From a virus: a stretch of 20,659 nucleotides of DNA. The notes under the pieces are model-generated. The model was not told the origin of the DNA. It made no database searches and saw nothing but the letters and a program-made list of their open reading frames with translations. The DNA lies in the IMG/VR virus record IMGVR_UViG_3300025030_000467, positions 1-20,659 of that record. One strand, 5' to 3'. The position numbers and the translations under genes were made by a program. Below, in pieces: positions 13,893 through 19,477 of this stretch (positions within the stretch are counted from its first letter, which is position 1; every line of letters begins with the position of its first letter).

Positions 13893-14327
13893 ATGTCGAT
13901 CATGAATCTACACAGAAAAGGCAAGATCTTCAAGGACGATGGAAAGACACTGACCTTCGACCCAACGAAGCAGGAATTCGAGGGCGAGTTTATGGCGCAA
14001 AAACAGGGGAAGCCGTTACGCATCAAGAAGGAAATACGGTCAAAGCTGGACTGGTTCAAGGAGGATTATCCGACACGGTTCAAGGCATTGGCGGAGCGGA
14101 TAGCGATTGAACTGGTGAAGTATCTGGTGACGATAAACGACAATGAACCTGTGGAGTTGAGCCAGGTCTATCAGGAAGGGGCCTACCTTTTGAAGGTTTC
14201 GCCCGAGACGATAAAGCGGTACATCTACGCACACACGGCGATGAACGCGGAACTTTATCGAATTGGGAAGAAGGTGAAAGTGAATCCGTTTTACGATGAT
14301 GACGAAGAGGAAGACAGTGAACAGTAA
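13893..14327 (+). CDS. 144-aa protein with HTH-like segment
   Basis: The ATG at 13893 has CGGAG 8-12 bases upstream. The N-terminus is basic (MNLHRKGKIFKDDGKTL), followed by an alpha-helical middle (IRSKLDWFKEDYPTRFKALAERIAIEL). Residues about 100-125, EGAYLLKVSPETIKRYIYAH, read as a helix-turn-helix with a recognition helix like 'SPETIKRYI'. A Lys/Val segment (RIGKKVKVNPFY) and an acidic tail DDDEEEDSEQ end the protein. It is therefore a likely DNA-binding protein, perhaps a regulator or replication factor, behind its own gap. Its last bases overlap the next gene's candidate GTG start. Confidence 0.55.
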   Translation: MSIMNLHRKGKIFKDDGKTLTFDPTKQEFEGEFMAQKQGKPLRIKKEIRSKLDWFKEDYPTRFKALAERIAIELVKYLVTINDNEPVELSQVYQEGAYLLKVSPETIKRYIYAHTAMNAELYRIGKKVKVNPFYDDDEEEDSEQ

Positions 14328-14697
14328 TCGTCTGGTGCATGAGGAAGCCATGACGACCCCCTCTGTCCTTCGGACATCTCCCCCAAATTCGGAGAGCACG
14401 AATTTAGGGGAGAAACAATACGTCGCAGTGCAGGCAGGCGACGGAGTCAACTTTATGCCTGGAGAGATTCAGCCCTCGGTGATGAAACGCATCGAGATGA
14501 TCGGGAAGTTGAATGACCGCTGGCTGGAGTATCGTACGGCAGGTGATGGCGAGTCCCTGCTGAGACTGGCAGAAGAATACGCGAAGAAGAAGATGCCAGT
14601 GATGGCGAATATCGTGAGGAAGGAGGCAGCAGAATGTCAGACAGAGCAGAGCCGAAGTCAGACCGCAGACCGCAGACCGCAGACCGTACACGGTTGA
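14317..14697 (+). CDS. 126-aa protein with repeat inserted near its N-terminus
   Basis: The candidate GTG at 14317 has GAAGAGG upstream; the ATG at 14350 with GAGGA is an alternative. Copy B2 (14354-14416) encodes residues 13-33 (TPSVLRTSPPNSESTNLGE), so the repeat sits inside the gene. The remainder is a helical domain: PGEIQPSVMKRIEMIGKLND, WLEYRTAGDGESLLRLAEEYAKKKMP and MANIVRKEA. The C-terminus overlaps the next gene and is Gln/Arg-rich (RSQTADRRPQTVHG), encoded by tandem CAGACCG units. No family recognised. Confidence 0.5.
   Translation: MNSNRLVHEEAMTTPSVLRTSPPNSESTNLGEKQYVAVQAGDGVNFMPGEIQPSVMKRIEMIGKLNDRWLEYRTAGDGESLLRLAEEYAKKKMPVMANIVRKEAAECQTEQSRSQTADRRPQTVHG
14354..14416. repeat. 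Palindromic repeat, copy B2
   Basis: CGACCCCCTC, TGTCC/TTC/GGACA hairpin, CTCCCCCAAATTCGG, AGAGCACGAATTTAGGGGAG. It has the same layout as copy B1, with compensating arm changes (AAATTCG/CGAATTT). Confidence 0.82.
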
Positions 14698-14909
14698 CAG
14701 TTGCACTGGCGAAACTGGAGGATGTATTCACGTCGGAGCAGGTGTCACAGATGATCGACGTGCTCGTGATAACCTTTGACAATGCGGTCATGCGCAAGTG
14801 CGACCAGACCTTCACGATTCTATTCAATGACAAGGGCTATCCCATCGGGTTCAACGGCAGCAACAACGTCAAACCCGTGCGGCCCGTGTCCACGTATAAG
14901 GCGGAGTGA
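14634..14909 (+). CDS. 91-aa protein, unknown function
   Basis: It starts at an ATG with GGAGG upstream and overlaps the previous gene by 64 bases in another frame. Four tandem CAGACCG units (14659-14686) encode a low-complexity DRRPQTADR start. The folded part has TVALAKLEDVFTSEQVSQMIDVLVITFDNAVM and QTFTILFNDKGYPIGFN, a helix then beta strands. The end is SNNVKPVRPVSTYKAE. Function unknown. Confidence 0.48.
   Translation: MSDRAEPKSDRRPQTADRTRLTVALAKLEDVFTSEQVSQMIDVLVITFDNAVMRKCDQTFTILFNDKGYPIGFNGSNNVKPVRPVSTYKAE
14659..14686 (+). repeat. Four tandem CAGACCG units
   Basis: Four exact 7-base units in a region where two genes overlap. Seven is not a multiple of three, so gain or loss of one unit would shift both reading frames. 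Confidence 0.85.
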
Positions 14910-14912
14910 GAG

Positions 14913-15104
14913 ATGGCAAAGAAAAGCGGACCGAAACCGAAGGGCTACGTAATCTTATCGGTGAGGCTGCCAGTCTATTACGTGGCAGCGATGAAGGCAG
15001 TGAATGCGGAATGCGGCGGCGGGTTGGCAGTCAATGAACAAATCCGCCGCGCTGTCCGCAGTATGTTGTGCGGACTCGTATATTCGAGTCTGGTCAAACC
15101 ATAG
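14913..15104 (+). CDS. Ribbon-helix-helix-like protein at the array boundary
   Basis: This 63-aa protein begins MAKKSGPKPKGYVILSVRLP, a basic arm then a strand. Helix YYVAAMKAVNAECGGG and helix LAVNEQIRRAVRSMLCG follow, as in ribbon-helix-helix DNA-binding proteins. It is the last gene on the phage side. Its TAG ends at G15104, exactly the G of the first cassette junction G|TT. Perfect inverted repeats inside its 3' end (GTCCGC/GCGGAC at 15054-15075 and ACTCG/CGAGT around 15073-15090) lie next to the junction. It may be a regulator and its end may have been shaped by cassette insertion; both points are inference. Confidence 0.58.
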   Translation: MAKKSGPKPKGYVILSVRLPVYYVAAMKAVNAECGGGLAVNEQIRRAVRSMLCGLVYSSLVKP

Positions 15105-15143
15105 TTCGGCGGCTTCCTTGCCAGCCGAAAGAAAGGTAAAACG

Positions 15144-15461
15144 ATGAATTGCCAAGAATTACTTAAACTCGCAGATAATCATGTTGAAATTGCGCTTCAC
15201 TTACCAGAGTATGAAGGTATGCAATTGATTATGGTTAGCGGAGCAATCACCACAGAAGAAAGATTTGAAAACTTCACCGATTCACTTTGCCATCTTTTCG
15301 ATGATGGAATTATCCGTAGATACCGCCGTGAAATTGGCTCATTTGCAGATATTGAAGTTTTGAAAATCATTGACGCTGATTGCGTAGACGCCGCCGAACA
15401 CAGCATGCACCAGACCGCCTTTGGCGCGGGTGGGCGTGGCGATTTCCCCCTGCTTGGGTAA
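15144..15461 (+). CDS. Cassette 1 protein, 105 aa, unknown
   Basis: It starts at an ATG with GAAAGG upstream, 39 bases inside the first cassette. The sequence is acidic and alpha/beta: QELLKLADNHVEIALHLPEYEGMQLIMV, then TTEERFENFTDSLCHLFDDGIIRRY and FADIEVLKIIDAD. The last 22 residues are encoded by attC 1. The frame passes through the R'' heptamer as GCC GAA CAC; a GCC TAA version, the usual cassette heptamer, would have stopped it, so the unusual T-to-G form keeps the frame open. No family recognised. Confidence 0.55.
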   Translation: MNCQELLKLADNHVEIALHLPEYEGMQLIMVSGAITTEERFENFTDSLCHLFDDGIIRRYRREIGSFADIEVLKIIDADCVDAAEHSMHQTAFGAGGRGDFPLLG

Positions 15462-15517
15462 CTTCAAGCAAAGTACCGTCCGCTATTTTCGGCGGCTGGT
15501 AATGCAAACCGTTAGGC
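15393..15517 (+). repeat. attC: attC site 1
   Basis: R'' GCCGAAC (15393-15399), arms GCATGCACCAGACCGCC and GGCGGCTGGTAATGC, R' GTTAGGC (15511-15517); 125 bp. The unpaired A is 15414, nucleotide 22. R'' complements GTTCGGC at 15104-15110, the start of its own cassette. Confidence 0.9.
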
Positions 15518-15530
15518 GTTTGGTGAGTAA

Positions 15531-15740
15531 ATGAAAAATCGCAAATGTCGTATGTGTGAAAAAGATGTTGTCGCTCTTGGATTTGATCCAAAGAAAAAGA
15601 CAATCACTTATTACCATGAAGACGGCGAGTTTTGCACTTTCAAGCCACGCCTAACAAAACATGCACCCGACGCGCGAGAGTCTGGCGCAAAAATCGTCAA
15701 GTCCAAATCAAAGAGGTCTGCAAAATCCGCGCGCGGGTAA
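15531..15740 (+). CDS. Cassette 2 protein, 69 aa, unknown
   Basis: It starts 19 bases after the junction. MKNRKCRMCEKDVVALGFDPKK has a CxxC knuckle (CRMC) but I see no second clear pair, only a lone Cys in GEFCTFKP. Residues about 40-69 are encoded by attC 2 and are basic (LTKHAPDARESGAKIVKSKS). The protein may be a single-knuckle metal-binding peptide. Function unknown. Confidence 0.5.
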   Translation: MKNRKCRMCEKDVVALGFDPKKKTITYYHEDGEFCTFKPRLTKHAPDARESGAKIVKSKSKRSAKSARG

Positions 15741-15755
15741 TGCAGTCCGTTAGGT
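15649..15755 (+). repeat. attC: attC site 2
   Basis: R'' GCCTAAC (15649-15655), arms TGCACCCGACGCGCG and CGCGCGCGGGTAATGCA, R' GTTAGGT (15749-15755); 107 bp. Unpaired A at 15670, nucleotide 22. R'' complements GTTAGGC at the start of its cassette. Confidence 0.93.
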
Positions 15756-15772
15756 GTTTTATTTGGAGAATT

Positions 15773-16543
15773 ATGTCATCTATTATATGTCCAACATGTA
15801 GTCAAGATTTGAGGGCAAAGCCACATGAGGGATGGCGTGGCGCAAATTGTTCTCAATGTGGCCAGGGGTTGCGGTGGCATTATGCCGCAAAATTAGCACG
15901 CCTAACAAAGCGTGCACGCCGACGTGTGGCGGGCGGTTGGCAAGCGTGCCGCCACACGCGGGTAACGCTCGCCGTTAGGTGCTCCATGCTAAATCGAGAT
16001 GGTCTTATAAACAGCGATCACTGGGCAACACCAGCCAAACTTTATAAAAAGTTGGACGCTGAATTTCATTTTGATTTTGACCCATGCCCATTGCACGCAA
16101 CCTTTGACGGTCTGCAAGTTGAATGGGGTAACGTCAATTTCATAAACCCGCCATATAACCGCAAAGATAAGCCGCGATTTATTCAGAAGGCTTTCGATGA
16201 ATGGCGTAAAGGTAAAACCTGTGCGCTTCTCATTCCAGCGGCAACAGGCACAAAACAATTTCACGATCTTATTCTGCCCCATGCTGAAATCCGTTTCCTT
16301 CGTGGGCGGGTCGCGTTCGCAGGCTACAACACAAAAGGAGAATATGTCACAAACAACAAAGGTAAACACGATAGCATGTTAGTTATCTTTCACGGCACGC
16401 ACCTAACAAAGCGTGCACTGGACGAAAAGCCGTCCAGCGTTTTTTTCAAGTCCTCAGTTACTCGCGGCTTTTCGCCAGTTACGCAAGCCGTTGGAAGGCT
16501 AAAAATATGTTCTCGTATTACGGCAGTAAAAGCAAACTCGTAG
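15773..16543 (+). CDS. Zinc ribbon fused through attC 3 to a Dam-type methyltransferase (256 aa)
   Basis: The ATG at 15773 has GGAGAA upstream. Residues 1-35 form a zinc ribbon with CPTC (6-9) and CSQC (26-29). There is no stop before attC 3, so the frame runs on: residues 43-70 (RLTKRARRRVAGGWQACRH...) are translated attC, and Met72 is the start of cassette 4's methyltransferase. One open frame therefore joins two cassettes through the recombination site. A fused protein may be made, or ribosomes may restart at 15986. The attC part is Arg-rich and could act as a linker or DNA-contacting arm. The overlap is direct from sequence; a functional fusion is inference. Confidence 0.6.
   Translation: MSSIICPTCSQDLRAKPHEGWRGANCSQCGQGLRWHYAAKLARLTKRARRRVAGGWQACRHTRVTLAVRCSMLNRDGLINSDHWATPAKLYKKLDAEFHFDFDPCPLHATFDGLQVEWGNVNFINPPYNRKDKPRFIQKAFDEWRKGKTCALLIPAATGTKQFHDLILPHAEIRFLRGRVAFAGYNTKGEYVTNNKGKHDSMLVIFHGTHLTKRALDEKPSSVFFKSSVTRGFSPVTQAVGRLKICSRITAVKANS
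15900..15980 (+). repeat. attC: attC site 3, translated
   Basis: R'' GCCTAAC (15900-15906), arms with GACGTGTGGC and GCCACACGCGGG, R' GTTAGGT (15974-15980); 81 bp, the shortest. Unpaired A at 15922. Cassette start is GTTAGGT, so R'' differs from the perfect ACCTAAC at one base. It lies inside the 15773-16543 reading frame. Confidence 0.93.
15986..16543 (+). CDS. Phage-type DNA N6-adenine methyltransferase (Dam family)
   Basis: This 185-aa protein begins MLNRDGLINSDHWATPAKLY and has FDFDPCPLHATFDG. NFINPPYNRKDK (residues 52-62) holds the catalytic NPPY, with KTCALLIPAATGTKQFHDLI and FLRGRVAFAGYN, all typical of the short phage Dam family. It should transfer a methyl from SAM to adenine N6. 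The core ends near residue 138 (DSMLVIFHG); the remaining 47 residues are translated attC 4 and 37 bases of cassette 5, ending at 16543 inside the next gene. It is only 11 bases after the cassette junction, so its ribosome-binding site is weak and fusion to the zinc ribbon may matter. Confidence 0.88.
   Translation: MLNRDGLINSDHWATPAKLYKKLDAEFHFDFDPCPLHATFDGLQVEWGNVNFINPPYNRKDKPRFIQKAFDEWRKGKTCALLIPAATGTKQFHDLILPHAEIRFLRGRVAFAGYNTKGEYVTNNKGKHDSMLVIFHGTHLTKRALDEKPSSVFFKSSVTRGFSPVTQAVGRLKICSRITAVKANS
16401..16496 (+). repeat. attC: attC site 4
   Basis: R'' ACCTAAC (16401-16407), arms CTGGACGAAAAGCC and GGCTTTTCGCCAG, R' GTTGGAA (16490-16496); 96 bp. Unpaired A at 16422. R'' complements GTTAGGT at 15974, the start of its own cassette, not its own R'. 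Confidence 0.95.
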
Positions 16544-17523
16544 ACCTATACCCTGCCCCGAAGCATGGCAAGGTAATTGAGCCTTTCGCGGGAAGCGCAC
16601 GTTATGCGCTGAAATATTTTGACCGTGATGTTTTGATTGTTGACGCTTACGATGTCGTTATAAAAATCTGGCAATACTTGCAGCTCGCAAGTGAGAAAGA
16701 TATTTTAGGCTTGCCAGATTTGACATACAAACAATCAACGGCTGATTACAACCTTTCCGAAGGTGAGCGTCTGTTACTTGGCTTCTTGGTTGCGCGTGGC
16801 TCTCGCCGCCCTGCTAAAGTTGTTCAAAAGTTTTCAAGCGTGGCGCAAGATAAAATCCGCATTGCCAAAGACCTGTATAAAATTCGTCACTGGAAAATTC
16901 AGCAAGGCGATTACAAAGATATTCCAAACGATGAAGCCACTTGGTTTATTGACCCGCCATATCAGAACGTAGGAAAGGCTGGTTACAATGTCAATGAGCG
17001 CGGCAAGGCAATAGATTTTCCTGCTCTTGGTGAGTGGTGTAAATCGCGTAATGGTCAGGCGATTGTTTGCGAAGTCACTACCGCCGATTGGTTGCCATTT
17101 GAGCCGCTCAAAAAACAACATGGTCAAAAGTTATTCAGCACCGAAGCAATCTGGTGTAATGATAATTGGTCTTATCAACAGCAGCTCTTTACACCTTCCA
17201 ACACAGCGTGGAGCGGACTCGTTGAAAGCGGGCGCACTTTGCCCGCCGTCGTGAATTTTCAAAAAGGTATGAGCCAGCGTAAAGCCGCTCACGCCAACCG
17301 TTGGAAGGACAGTGTTATGGACGAAACAGATAGGATGCAAGAGCAATTTTGCTTTATTTACGGCGAGCCAGTATCCAGGCATGATCCAGATTGGCTTACA
17401 TCGTTTGGATTGTTCGCAAAAGGCTGGGAGTATGGCAAAGCCTTCCAACAAAGCGTGCAATTGACCGATGGTGGGCACGCCGAATCTGACAGCGAATCTA
17501 CATCCGCCACCATCGGCAATTAA
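16507..17523 (+). CDS. D12-class DNA adenine methyltransferase fused through attC 5 to a second cassette protein
   Basis: The ORF is 338 aa. Residues 1-230 are a D12-type N6-adenine methyltransferase: FSYYGSKSKLVDLYP (2-16), SAM-binding motif PFAGS (26-30), and catalytic FIDPPYQN (147-154), with the usual YP...IEPFAGS order. The gene has no stop before attC 5, and residues about 230-267 are translated attC. Met271 (17317) is the likely start of the protein of cassette 6, with GGAAGGA upstream. The overlap of the preceding methyltransferase's end with this start couples them. No restriction partner is present, so it probably modifies phage DNA against host nucleases. Confidence 0.85.
   Translation: MFSYYGSKSKLVDLYPAPKHGKVIEPFAGSARYALKYFDRDVLIVDAYDVVIKIWQYLQLASEKDILGLPDLTYKQSTADYNLSEGERLLLGFLVARGSRRPAKVVQKFSSVAQDKIRIAKDLYKIRHWKIQQGDYKDIPNDEATWFIDPPYQNVGKAGYNVNERGKAIDFPALGEWCKSRNGQAIVCEVTTADWLPFEPLKKQHGQKLFSTEAIWCNDNWSYQQQLFTPSNTAWSGLVESGRTLPAVVNFQKGMSQRKAAHANRWKDSVMDETDRMQEQFCFIYGEPVSRHDPDWLTSFGLFAKGWEYGKAFQQSVQLTDGGHAESDSESTSATIGN
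17196..17306 (+). repeat. attC: attC site 5, translated
   Basis: R'' TTCCAAC (17196-17202), arms AGCGTGGAGCGG and CCGCTCACGC, R' GTTGGAA (17300-17306); 111 bp. Unpaired A at 17217. This rare heptamer matches the cassette's own 5' end, GTTGGAA at 16490. Confidence 0.88.
17317..17523 (+). CDS. Cassette 6 protein, 68 aa, unknown; internal start
   Basis: It starts at an ATG with GGAAGGA (17303-17309), in frame with the upstream D12 gene. MDETDRMQEQFCFIYGEPVSR, then PDWLTSFGLFAKGWEYGKAF, reads as one small helical domain. The last 27 residues are translated attC 6 (QQSVQLTDGGHAESDSES). No family recognised. It may be made free or as a C-terminal extension of the methyltransferase. Confidence 0.55.
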   Translation: MDETDRMQEQFCFIYGEPVSRHDPDWLTSFGLFAKGWEYGKAFQQSVQLTDGGHAESDSESTSATIGN

Positions 17524-17538
17524 CGCAAACCGTTAGGC
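17443..17538 (+). repeat. attC: attC site 6
   Basis: R'' TTCCAAC (17443-17449), arms AATTGACCGATGGTGG and CCACCATCGGCAATT, R' GTTAGGC (17532-17538); 96 bp. Unpaired A at 17464. R'' complements the cassette's own GTTGGAA at 17300. Confidence 0.92.
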
Positions 17539-17562
17539 ACTTCCTTCGAGAGGCAAAGTAGC

Positions 17563-19356
17563 ATGAAATCAGTGTCATTGTTTTCAGGGATAGGCGGTTT
17601 TGATTTAGGCTTTCAGCGTGCGGGTATTGAGTGCGTCGCTGTTTGCGAGATAGATAAAAACGCTCAATCCGTTTTGCTACGTCGCTTTCCCGAAGCAAAA
17701 TTATTTGATGATGTAAGAAAGGTAGGCAAAGAAACACATGAGCGAAAATCAATTGACATTGTTTGTGGTGGATTCCCCTGTCAGGATGTCAGCATTGCGG
17801 GAAAACGGGCGGGCATTGCTGGAGAGCGAAGCGGATTATGGTTCGAGTTTGCACGAGTTATTGATGAACTTGAGCCGCAGTGGGTTGTTATCGAAAATGT
17901 CCCTGGTCTTTTATCCAGCAACAAAGGAAAAGACATTCAAGTAATAATTGACTATCTTACTCAAATAGGATATACTTGCGACATTGACATAAAAGACGCG
18001 CAAGAATTTGGCGTCGCACAACGAAGAAGGAGAGTGTTTCTAACATGCGTGAGACTAGACGTTTTACTAAAGCAGAGGACGAATTTATCAAAGCAAATCT
18101 CAGCCGATTTACTATCACAGATATTGCTAAACGCTTGGGGCGCAACCCAGCAAGCATCGTCTCTCGTGCCACTACACTCGGTTTACGAAAAGCCAATAGA
18201 ACGGTGCGTAAGTTTACTGAGCAGGATGACGGGTTTGTTAGAGATAACGCGGGAAAGATTAGCCTGCAAGAAATATCTAAACAGCTTGGACGTTCTACTG
18301 GATCAATTTGGGGAAGAGGGCAAAAACTCGGAGTCTGGTTTGATAAAAAGATCAGGAATCCAGAAGGACGAAAACTCAGGAAAGACGGTTATGTATCCAT
18401 CCGACTTGAAAGCGGAGAATGGCGACATGAACATATCCTTGTGGTTGAAGGAATACTTGGACGCCGTTTGCAAAACGGAGAAGGCGGTCACCACATCAAC
18501 CTTGAGAAATCGGATAACAGACTATCAAATCTATATTTTTTCCGTGATGGCACTGCTCATAGTAGAGCGCATACTTCTCTCAACCGATTGGTCAAGCAGT
18601 TATTGGAGCGTAGCGTCATCACTTTCAACACTGATACAGGAGAATATGAATTATGCGAGACAAGCAAGTAGAAACTTGTTTATCGAATCTGGACTGCGTG
18701 ATAGTTGGCGGGATTATCTCGATTCCGCATCCAATATCCAGGGTGAACTTGAGTGCCGTATTGGAAATATCCGCGCCGCCGAAGTATTATTTGAGTCCGA
18801 GAGCGGCACATGGGATAATCCGCCGAGCAGAGAAGCGGGGAAAGAAGTTGCCTATTCACTTAGAGCAAACCCTTCGCACAGTGGCGACAAAGGCGATGGA
18901 GGAATAAATACAACAATGATTGCCAATACTGTGCAGGCGCAAGAAGCAAAAAAAAGTAACTCACCTGAAAATAATTATGTGCTTGCTTTTGGCTGGAATA
19001 AATCGCCGTCGCAAACAATGAGCGTCACAGAAAAGGCAGGCGCATTACAGGCAAGCCCTACTTCAAATCCTGCTATATGGGAAATGTCCCACGCCGATGA
19101 AGCAGTCCGCGAGAATGGCGAAGTCGTGCCGACTTTACAGGCACGAATGGGAACAGGCGGTAATCAAGTTCCGATGGTTGGCGTCCGCCGTCTTATGCCT
19201 ATTGAATGTGAAAGGTTACAAGGCTTTCCCGATGGATGGACGGATGGACAAAGCGACAGCGCGAGATATAAGCAACTAGGAAATGCTGTTGCTATTCCAG
19301 TTGTTGAATGGATAGGCAAGCGTATAAAGGCAGTAACGTGCCTAACAAATGCGTGA
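17563..19356 (+). CDS. C5-cytosine DNA methyltransferase interrupted by an HNH insert
   Basis: The ORF is 597 aa. It carries SLFSGIGGFDLGF (motif I), GGFPCQDVSIAG (motif IV, catalytic Cys73), ENVPGLLSS (motif VI, 111-119) and QRRRRVFLTC (motif VIII, 153-162). The expected continuation, GNIRAAEVLFESESGTWDNPP, only appears about 240 residues later. Motif IX (RRLMPIECERLQGFP) and motif X (GNAVAIPV) near 573-580 complete the enzyme. The intervening bases are an HNH gene in another frame, yet this frame stays open throughout. Either the insert is removed at the RNA level or the protein has a long extra loop. The end falls inside attC 7 (CLTNA). It should methylate cytosine C5 in a short unknown sequence. 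Confidence 0.87.
   Translation: MKSVSLFSGIGGFDLGFQRAGIECVAVCEIDKNAQSVLLRRFPEAKLFDDVRKVGKETHERKSIDIVCGGFPCQDVSIAGKRAGIAGERSGLWFEFARVIDELEPQWVVIENVPGLLSSNKGKDIQVIIDYLTQIGYTCDIDIKDAQEFGVAQRRRRVFLTCVRLDVLLKQRTNLSKQISADLLSQILLNAWGATQQASSLVPLHSVYEKPIERCVSLLSRMTGLLEITRERLACKKYLNSLDVLLDQFGEEGKNSESGLIKRSGIQKDENSGKTVMYPSDLKAENGDMNISLWLKEYLDAVCKTEKAVTTSTLRNRITDYQIYIFSVMALLIVERILLSTDWSSSYWSVASSLSTLIQENMNYARQASRNLFIESGLRDSWRDYLDSASNIQGELECRIGNIRAAEVLFESESGTWDNPPSREAGKEVAYSLRANPSHSGDKGDGGINTTMIANTVQAQEAKKSNSPENNYVLAFGWNKSPSQTMSVTEKAGALQASPTSNPAIWEMSHADEAVRENGEVVPTLQARMGTGGNQVPMVGVRRLMPIECERLQGFPDGWTDGQSDSARYKQLGNAVAIPVVEWIGKRIKAVTCLTNA
18045..18671 (+). CDS. HNH endonuclease inside the methyltransferase gene
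   Basis: This 208-aa protein is in a different frame from its host gene. Residues 5-50 and 55-100 are two similar helical DNA-binding repeats (FTKAEDEFIKANLSRFTITD; FTEQDDGFVRDNAGKISLQE) with 'AKRLGRNPASI' and 'SKQLGRSTGSI' turns. The HNH part is YVSIRLESGEWRHEHILVVEG and GEGGHHINLEKSDNRLSNL (145-163). Its Shine-Dalgarno, GAAGGAG, is formed by the codons for the conserved methyltransferase motif QRRRRV. Homing endonucleases often target conserved motifs, which fits this site. I see no clear group I core, so it may be a free-standing insert. Confidence 0.85.
   Translation: MRETRRFTKAEDEFIKANLSRFTITDIAKRLGRNPASIVSRATTLGLRKANRTVRKFTEQDDGFVRDNAGKISLQEISKQLGRSTGSIWGRGQKLGVWFDKKIRNPEGRKLRKDGYVSIRLESGEWRHEHILVVEGILGRRLQNGEGGHHINLEKSDNRLSNLYFFRDGTAHSRAHTSLNRLVKQLLERSVITFNTDTGEYELCETSK
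18653..18907 (+). CDS. Possible out-of-frame small phage protein overlapping the methyltransferase
   Basis: This 84-aa frame starts at the end of the HNH gene and reads ...VNLSAVLEISAPPKYYLSPRA then HGIIRRAEKRGKKLP. From memory this matches a recurrent small phage protein pattern ('SLSDILE..APPKYYLSPxAxxGILRRAEKRGKxLP'). The same bases, one frame apart, encode the methyltransferase segment RAAEVLFESESGTWDNPP. Both readings look conserved. It may be a truly overlapping gene or a shadow of a conserved methyltransferase region; I lean only slightly towards real. Confidence 0.4.
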   Translation: MRDKQVETCLSNLDCVIVGGIISIPHPISRVNLSAVLEISAPPKYYLSPRAAHGIIRRAEKRGKKLPIHLEQTLRTVATKAMEE

Positions 19357-19468
19357 ACCCGACGTGTGGGAGTCGTCGCCTTTACGGGCATTTTCCCACC
19401 TTCGAGATTATCCACATCTCAAAGTTTATCCAAGCCCGCCCACACGCGGGTAACGCAAACCGTTAGGC
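19340..19468 (+). repeat. attC: attC site 7
   Basis: R'' GCCTAAC (19340-19346), arms CCCGACGTGTGGG and CCCACACGCGGG, R' GTTAGGC (19462-19468); 129 bp with the longest middle part. Unpaired A at 19362. R'' complements the cassette's GTTAGGC at 17532. Confidence 0.95.
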
Positions 19469-19477
19469 TTCTTACTT

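Noticed and set aside
18045-18755. Group I intron around the HNH gene
   Set aside because: I could not find a P4/Q or R/S core or a convincing U.G splice-site helix, unlike in the capsid intron.
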